A stretch of 26,707 nt of DNA from Ruminococcaceae bacterium UBA6845 (GTDB lineage Bacteria > Bacillota > Clostridia > Oscillospirales > Acutalibacteraceae), in NCBI GenBank assembly GCA_002449395.1, contig DKDP01000031.1, forward strand, positions 393 through 27,099, read 5' to 3'. Under the pieces are notes generated by a model. That model saw nothing but the letters and a program-made list of their open reading frames with translations. It made no database searches and was not told the DNA's origin. Shown here in pieces: positions 24,203 to 26,707 of this stretch (position 1 is the stretch's first letter; each line of letters starts with the position of its first letter). Both the position numbers and the translations under genes were made by a program.

Positions 24203-24244
24203 TCAACAATTGTTGAACTTTGTCGAATAAGGTCGAACGGTTCG
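24203..24244. promoter_or_regulatory. Palindrome and 10-bp-spaced direct repeats upstream of the lipid kinase promoter
   Basis: TCAACAATTGTTGA (24203-24216) is a perfect 14-bp palindrome beginning 7 bp upstream of the -35 box. Overlapping it run three direct repeats with 10-bp spacing: TGTTGAAC (24211), TGTCGAAT (24221) and GGTCGAAC (24231), the last ending in the palindrome CGAACGGTTCG. About one helical turn between repeats is the usual arrangement of OmpR/PhoB-family binding sites, and such a regulator is encoded just upstream. Confidence 0.55.
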
Positions 24245-24274
24245 TAGCGAGGTTTTTCATTAAAGCCATTTAAA

Positions 24275-25339
24275 CTATGCCGTTTTATTCTTCAAAATAA
24301 CCGTAAATCGGCATCCGCCGCCGTCAATATTCTCTGCCTTGATCTCTCCGTCCTCGAGGGCAAGTATCTTCTTGACAAGGGCAAGTCCAAGTCCGTTGCC
24401 CTCCTGCTTGTGTGAGCTGTCCGCCTGATAGAATTTTTCAAAAATATGCTTTTGCGCTTCCTCTGATATCCCCTCTCCGTTGTCCTCAATCGTGAAAACA
24501 ATTTTTCCGTTTGCCTTTTTCAGTCTCATCGTCACAACATCGCCGTATGGGCTGAATTTGACGGCATTGCTCAGGAGATTATCCCAGATATGAATCATCA
24601 GATTTTCATTTCCGTAGTATTTCACGGATTCAAGATCAGCGTCAATTTCGATGTTTTTCTCCTCCCAGACCGATTCCATACCGACAATTGACTGCCTGAT
24701 TTGCTCGTCAAGTGAAAATTCCGATTGATCCGTCGGAATCGAGCGATTTTCAATCTTTGAAAGGAGCAAAATACTTCCGATCAGAGTTGAAAGCCTCTGA
24801 GTGCTGACTATAATTCCGTCAACATATTTTTTCTGATCCTCATCAAGTCCGTCGCAGTCCTGCAACAGCATCGCATAGCCCTCAACGGCATTGATCGGGG
24901 TTTTAAATTCGTGAGAAACGTTTGATACAAAGTCGCTTTGAATTATTTCAATTGAACCCAGCTCGTGAGCCATCATATTAAAGCCGGAGTAAATCTCACG
25001 GATCTCCTTGATCTTCGACTTAGTTGTCAGCCTTGCCGAGAAATCACCGTCGGCGATTTTCTCCATCGCCTTTCCCATCTTCTTTATCGGATCGGAAAAC
25101 CATTTTGAAATAAGGCTTGTAACAATAAAGCAAAAGATCACCCCAAACGCAATAATTCCGACAATCAGCGGCACACGCAGCGCAGTTGACGACATTCGTG
25201 TGAACAGCGAATTAGCGCCGATCGACAGCAGAATACAGATAACCAGCTCAGCCGCAACTAAAAGGCTCAGCCTCATTCTGAGACCGAATATCTGATCCTT
25301 TTGATTCCGAATTTCCTCAAATATTTCTCTGCTTTTCAT
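24275..25339 (-). CDS. Sensor histidine kinase of a two-component system
   Basis: 354 residues. Two membrane helices (about 25-45 and 56-78) are joined by a loop of only some ten residues, so there is no external sensor domain. A HAMP domain follows at about 79-131 (KWFSDPIKKMGKAMEKIADG). The phosphoacceptor is H143 in SNVSHEFKTPINA. The ATPase domain has the N box NLLSNAVKF (254-262), G1 DNGEGI (286-291), an F box EKFYQAD, and G2 GNGLGLAL (314-321). It autophosphorylates and passes phosphate to the response regulator, whose stop overlaps this start in ATGA (4-nt overlap), so the two are made together. The short loop suggests it senses within the membrane or through a partner protein. No terminator is seen before the lipid kinase gene. 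Confidence 0.95.
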   Translation of the reverse strand: MKSREIFEEIRNQKDQIFGLRMRLSLLVAAELVICILLSIGANSLFTRMSSTALRVPLIVGIIAFGVIFCFIVTSLISKWFSDPIKKMGKAMEKIADGDFSARLTTKSKIKEIREIYSGFNMMAHELGSIEIIQSDFVSNVSHEFKTPINAVEGYAMLLQDCDGLDEDQKKYVDGIIVSTQRLSTLIGSILLLSKIENRSIPTDQSEFSLDEQIRQSIVGMESVWEEKNIEIDADLESVKYYGNENLMIHIWDNLLSNAVKFSPYGDVVTMRLKKANGKIVFTIEDNGEGISEEAQKHIFEKFYQADSSHKQEGNGLGLALVKKILALEDGEIKAENIDGGGCRFTVILKNKTA

Positions 25340-26007
25340 AGCCTTACCACCTTATAGCCGACGCCCCGGATCGTAACAATTTTAAAATCCTTGCTGTCAC
25401 GGAATCTGTCCCTGAGCCTGCCGATGTGCACATCAACCGTGTGAGTGTCCGACTCGTTTTCATAGCCCCAGATCTCGTCCATAAGCTGATTTCTCGTAAA
25501 GATTCTGCCGGGATACGCCGACATTTTGTAAAGGATCATAAACTCCTTCTGCGGAAGAATAAAGCTGTCGTTTTCCGTTGTGACCGTCAGAGAATCAAGG
25601 TCCATAACCGTTGATCCGATAGTCTGTCTCCTCTCATTTATCATCTGCGCGCGGCGTAAAAGTGCACCTACCCTTAGAACCATCTCGTTGACATTGACGG
25701 GTTTTACCATATAATCATCGGTTCCCGATATAAATCCCTTGCGCATATCGTCAAAAGCGTCCTTTGCCGTTATCATCATAACGGGAATGTGGTTGTCACT
25801 CTCCCTGAGCTGATGAACAAGCTCATAGCCGTCCATCACAGGCATCATAATATCCGAAATAATAAGATCATAGTAATCCTTGTCAAGCTCATCGAGAGCC
25901 TCCCGACCGTTTGCCACGCCCTTTACGGAGTAGCCATTCTTAGTCAGTACGTGAGAAAACAGCCTGCAAAGCTCCCTGTCGTCCTCGGCGATAAGTATTT
26001 TAAGCAT
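25336..26007 (-). CDS. OmpR/PhoB-family response regulator
   Basis: 223 residues from ATG 26007. The in-frame GTG at 26034 is less likely, because GGAGGAAC lies between the two and serves the ATG. Receiver domain 1-120: acidic pocket E8, D9, D10; phosphoacceptor D52 in IISDIMMP; T80 in MMITAKD; K102 in YMVKPV. Winged-helix DNA-binding domain about 125-223: KEFMILYKMSAYPGRIFTRN, DEIWGY, then the recognition helix TVDVHIGRLRDRF and wing VTIRGVGYKV. Its ATGA overlap with the kinase gene makes them a cognate pair. A reasonable target is the lipid kinase promoter downstream, which carries one-turn-spaced repeats. Confidence 0.95.
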   Translation of the reverse strand: MLKILIAEDDRELCRLFSHVLTKNGYSVKGVANGREALDELDKDYYDLIISDIMMPVMDGYELVHQLRESDNHIPVMMITAKDAFDDMRKGFISGTDDYMVKPVNVNEMVLRVGALLRRAQMINERRQTIGSTVMDLDSLTVTTENDSFILPQKEFMILYKMSAYPGRIFTRNQLMDEIWGYENESDTHTVDVHIGRLRDRFRDSKDFKIVTIRGVGYKVVRL

Positions 26008-26041
26008 ATGCGTTCCTCCAAAAACTTGTTGCACTTATTTT

Positions 26042-26070
26042 ATCATACTTTTTTAAATTAAACCAGTCTT
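26042..26070 (-). promoter_or_regulatory. Weak candidate promoter of the two-component operon
   Basis: Minus strand AAGACT (26065-26070), 17-bp spacer, TATGAT (26042-26047), about 30 bp before the response-regulator ATG. The -35 is poor, so this promoter may need an activator, possibly the regulator itself. Confidence 0.4.
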
Positions 26071-26101
26071 ATACAGACATTTACTTGTATCTGTAAAAAA
26101 T

Positions 26102-26127
26102 AAAGCCACCCACAAACGAGTGACTTT
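26102..26127 (-). terminator. Terminator of the two-frame gene
   Basis: On the minus-strand RNA, AAAGUCACUC (26118-26127) pairs with GGGUGGCUUU (26102-26111) using two G-U pairs, followed by AUUUUUU. It pairs well only in minus-strand RNA, which fixes its direction. It starts 9 bp after the stop at 26137. Confidence 0.75.
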
Positions 26128-26136
26128 ACATATAAC

Positions 26137-26594
26137 TTATTTAAAAACAGGCTTTATCCATACAGAAATCAGTTTTCCGCCACGAATAGCCGCAACTGTA
26201 TTTTGAGCAAATTTGACAGACTCACAATTTAACAAATCATCAGGATTACCAATACAGAACGTCCCGCTCTTCCGATCAAAAAAGCATTCGTAATTTTCGC
26301 TGTACCGTATTCCGACTCCCGGCTCTGCCTCAGCGTCCGTACTTACATATAACGATCCGCATCTGTAATTCGGAACCGAAAGCGATCTTTCAATCCAATG
26401 TTTGCGAGGAAAAAAACGCTAAGTTGTTTTACTTCACCCGATTTGAGAATAATATCCAAGCCGAGATAACTGTCTCCGATGTATATTGAAAAATCAGTGT
26501 CGTTCCACGGATCATAAAAGAAAGATTCGTCATCGAGAAAATACTGAGGACTACCGTAAAATGCAGTATTTTCATATTTTATATAAAACCTCAT
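26137..26594 (-). CDS. Unknown protein encoded in two frames joined at a -1 slippery heptamer
   Basis: I do not recognise this family. From ATG 26594 (AGGTGGG upstream) the first frame encodes 83 residues (MRFYIKYENTAFYGSPQYFL...) and stops at 26343. A second frame, coding-like from 26409 to the TAA at 26137, reads PRKHWIERSLSVPNYRCGSL and ends GGKLISVWIKPVFK. A -1 shift after codon 62 at T TTT TTC (26415-26409) joins them into 152 residues; one extra T in the T7 run would do the same. The protein is soluble, rich in aromatic and acidic residues, without signal peptide or membrane helix. It could be a programmed frameshift, a freshly broken gene or a homopolymer sequencing error. AT-rich; its promoter is not clear. 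A terminator follows it directly. Confidence 0.7.
26409..26415 (-). other. Slippery heptamer T TTT TTC in the zero frame
   Basis: The heptamer is phased exactly as X XXY YYZ in the reading frame set by ATG 26594 (codons GTT TTT TTC). Stepping back one base lands in the frame that stays open for another 90 codons. A small stem GAAAG/CTTTC (26378-26391) lies 17 nt further on, more distant than usual for a stimulator. Confidence 0.55.
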
Positions 26595-26656
26595 TAGCTC
26601 TTCCCACCTAAATAATTGTTTATCAATAATCTGCAATAAAAAGCGTATAAACAACA

Positions 26657-26680
26657 AAAGACCGCAAAATTGCGGTCTTT
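26657..26680 (-). terminator. Terminator of a transcript entering from the right
   Basis: A perfect stem AAAGACCGCA/TGCGGTCTTT (26657-26666 with 26671-26680) around AAAT; on the minus strand it is followed by TTGTTGTTT. It lies upstream of the two-frame gene, so it must end something beyond the window. The adjoining minus-strand text GTTCAGTTTTGAGGG resembles spacers found at the ends of Firmicutes rRNA operons. Confidence 0.75.
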
Positions 26681-26707
26681 CAAGGTTACACACCCTCAAA
26701 ACTGAAC

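Noticed and set aside
24234..24244. CGAACGGTTCG considered as a LexA (SOS) box
   Set aside because: The Firmicutes LexA site has four bases between the half sites; here there is one, and the neighbours are not SOS genes.
26034..26034. GTG start nine codons upstream for the response regulator
   Set aside because: The strong GGAGG lies between the two candidates and the receiver domain begins directly at the later ATG.

Overview
This looks like chromosomal DNA from a gut-type member of class Clostridia, probably Oscillospiraceae (Ruminococcus-like). I infer this from the moderate-to-low GC content, strong AGGAGG-type ribosome binding sites, near-consensus sigma-A promoters with 17-bp spacers, an FMN riboswitch in front of a RibU-type ECF riboflavin transporter, a Firmicutes-type rpoB/rpoC pair and helix-turn-helix/two-component regulators of clostridial style. 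No phage, IS element, CRISPR array or complete RNA gene is visible.

Layout, left to right. (1) 1-2841: serC (cut by the window edge) and an AT-rich GT-C-like membrane protein, both on the minus strand, each with its own promoter. (2) 2949-6641, plus strand: glycolytic cluster pgk-tpiA-gpmI, with a terminator-like hairpin between tpiA and gpmI and a terminator at the end. (3) 6652-8027, minus: an AT-rich sigma factor / DUF4367 anti-sigma pair. (4) 8143-15790, minus: rpoB-rpoC from a very strong promoter with a structured 138-nt leader; no ribosomal protein genes precede it. (5) 15890-20042, minus: an unusual operon whose first gene joins an XRE DNA-binding domain, one membrane helix and a complete family I.5-type lipase domain, followed by an MTA/SAH-type adenosine deaminase and a divergent MtnA-like sugar-phosphate isomerase. 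(6) 20069-22320, minus: VTT-domain membrane protein overlapping a galactokinase-family gene. (7) 22343-23251, plus: FMN riboswitch and ribU. (8) 23251-26070, minus: OmpR-type response regulator, histidine kinase and a diacylglycerol-kinase-family lipid kinase, with a repeat-rich putative operator before the kinase gene. (9) 26102-26707, minus: an unknown gene split over two frames at a perfect slippery heptamer, and the tail of an upstream transcription unit, perhaps an rRNA operon.

Most of the window is core metabolism and transcription machinery. The parts that merit attention are the lipase-regulator operon, where a membrane-anchored transcription factor carries an intact extracytoplasmic hydrolase and is co-transcribed with two enzymes fitting 5'-deoxynucleoside salvage, and the two-frame gene at the right end. 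All functional calls rest on motif recognition by eye; no database search or structure calculation was run.
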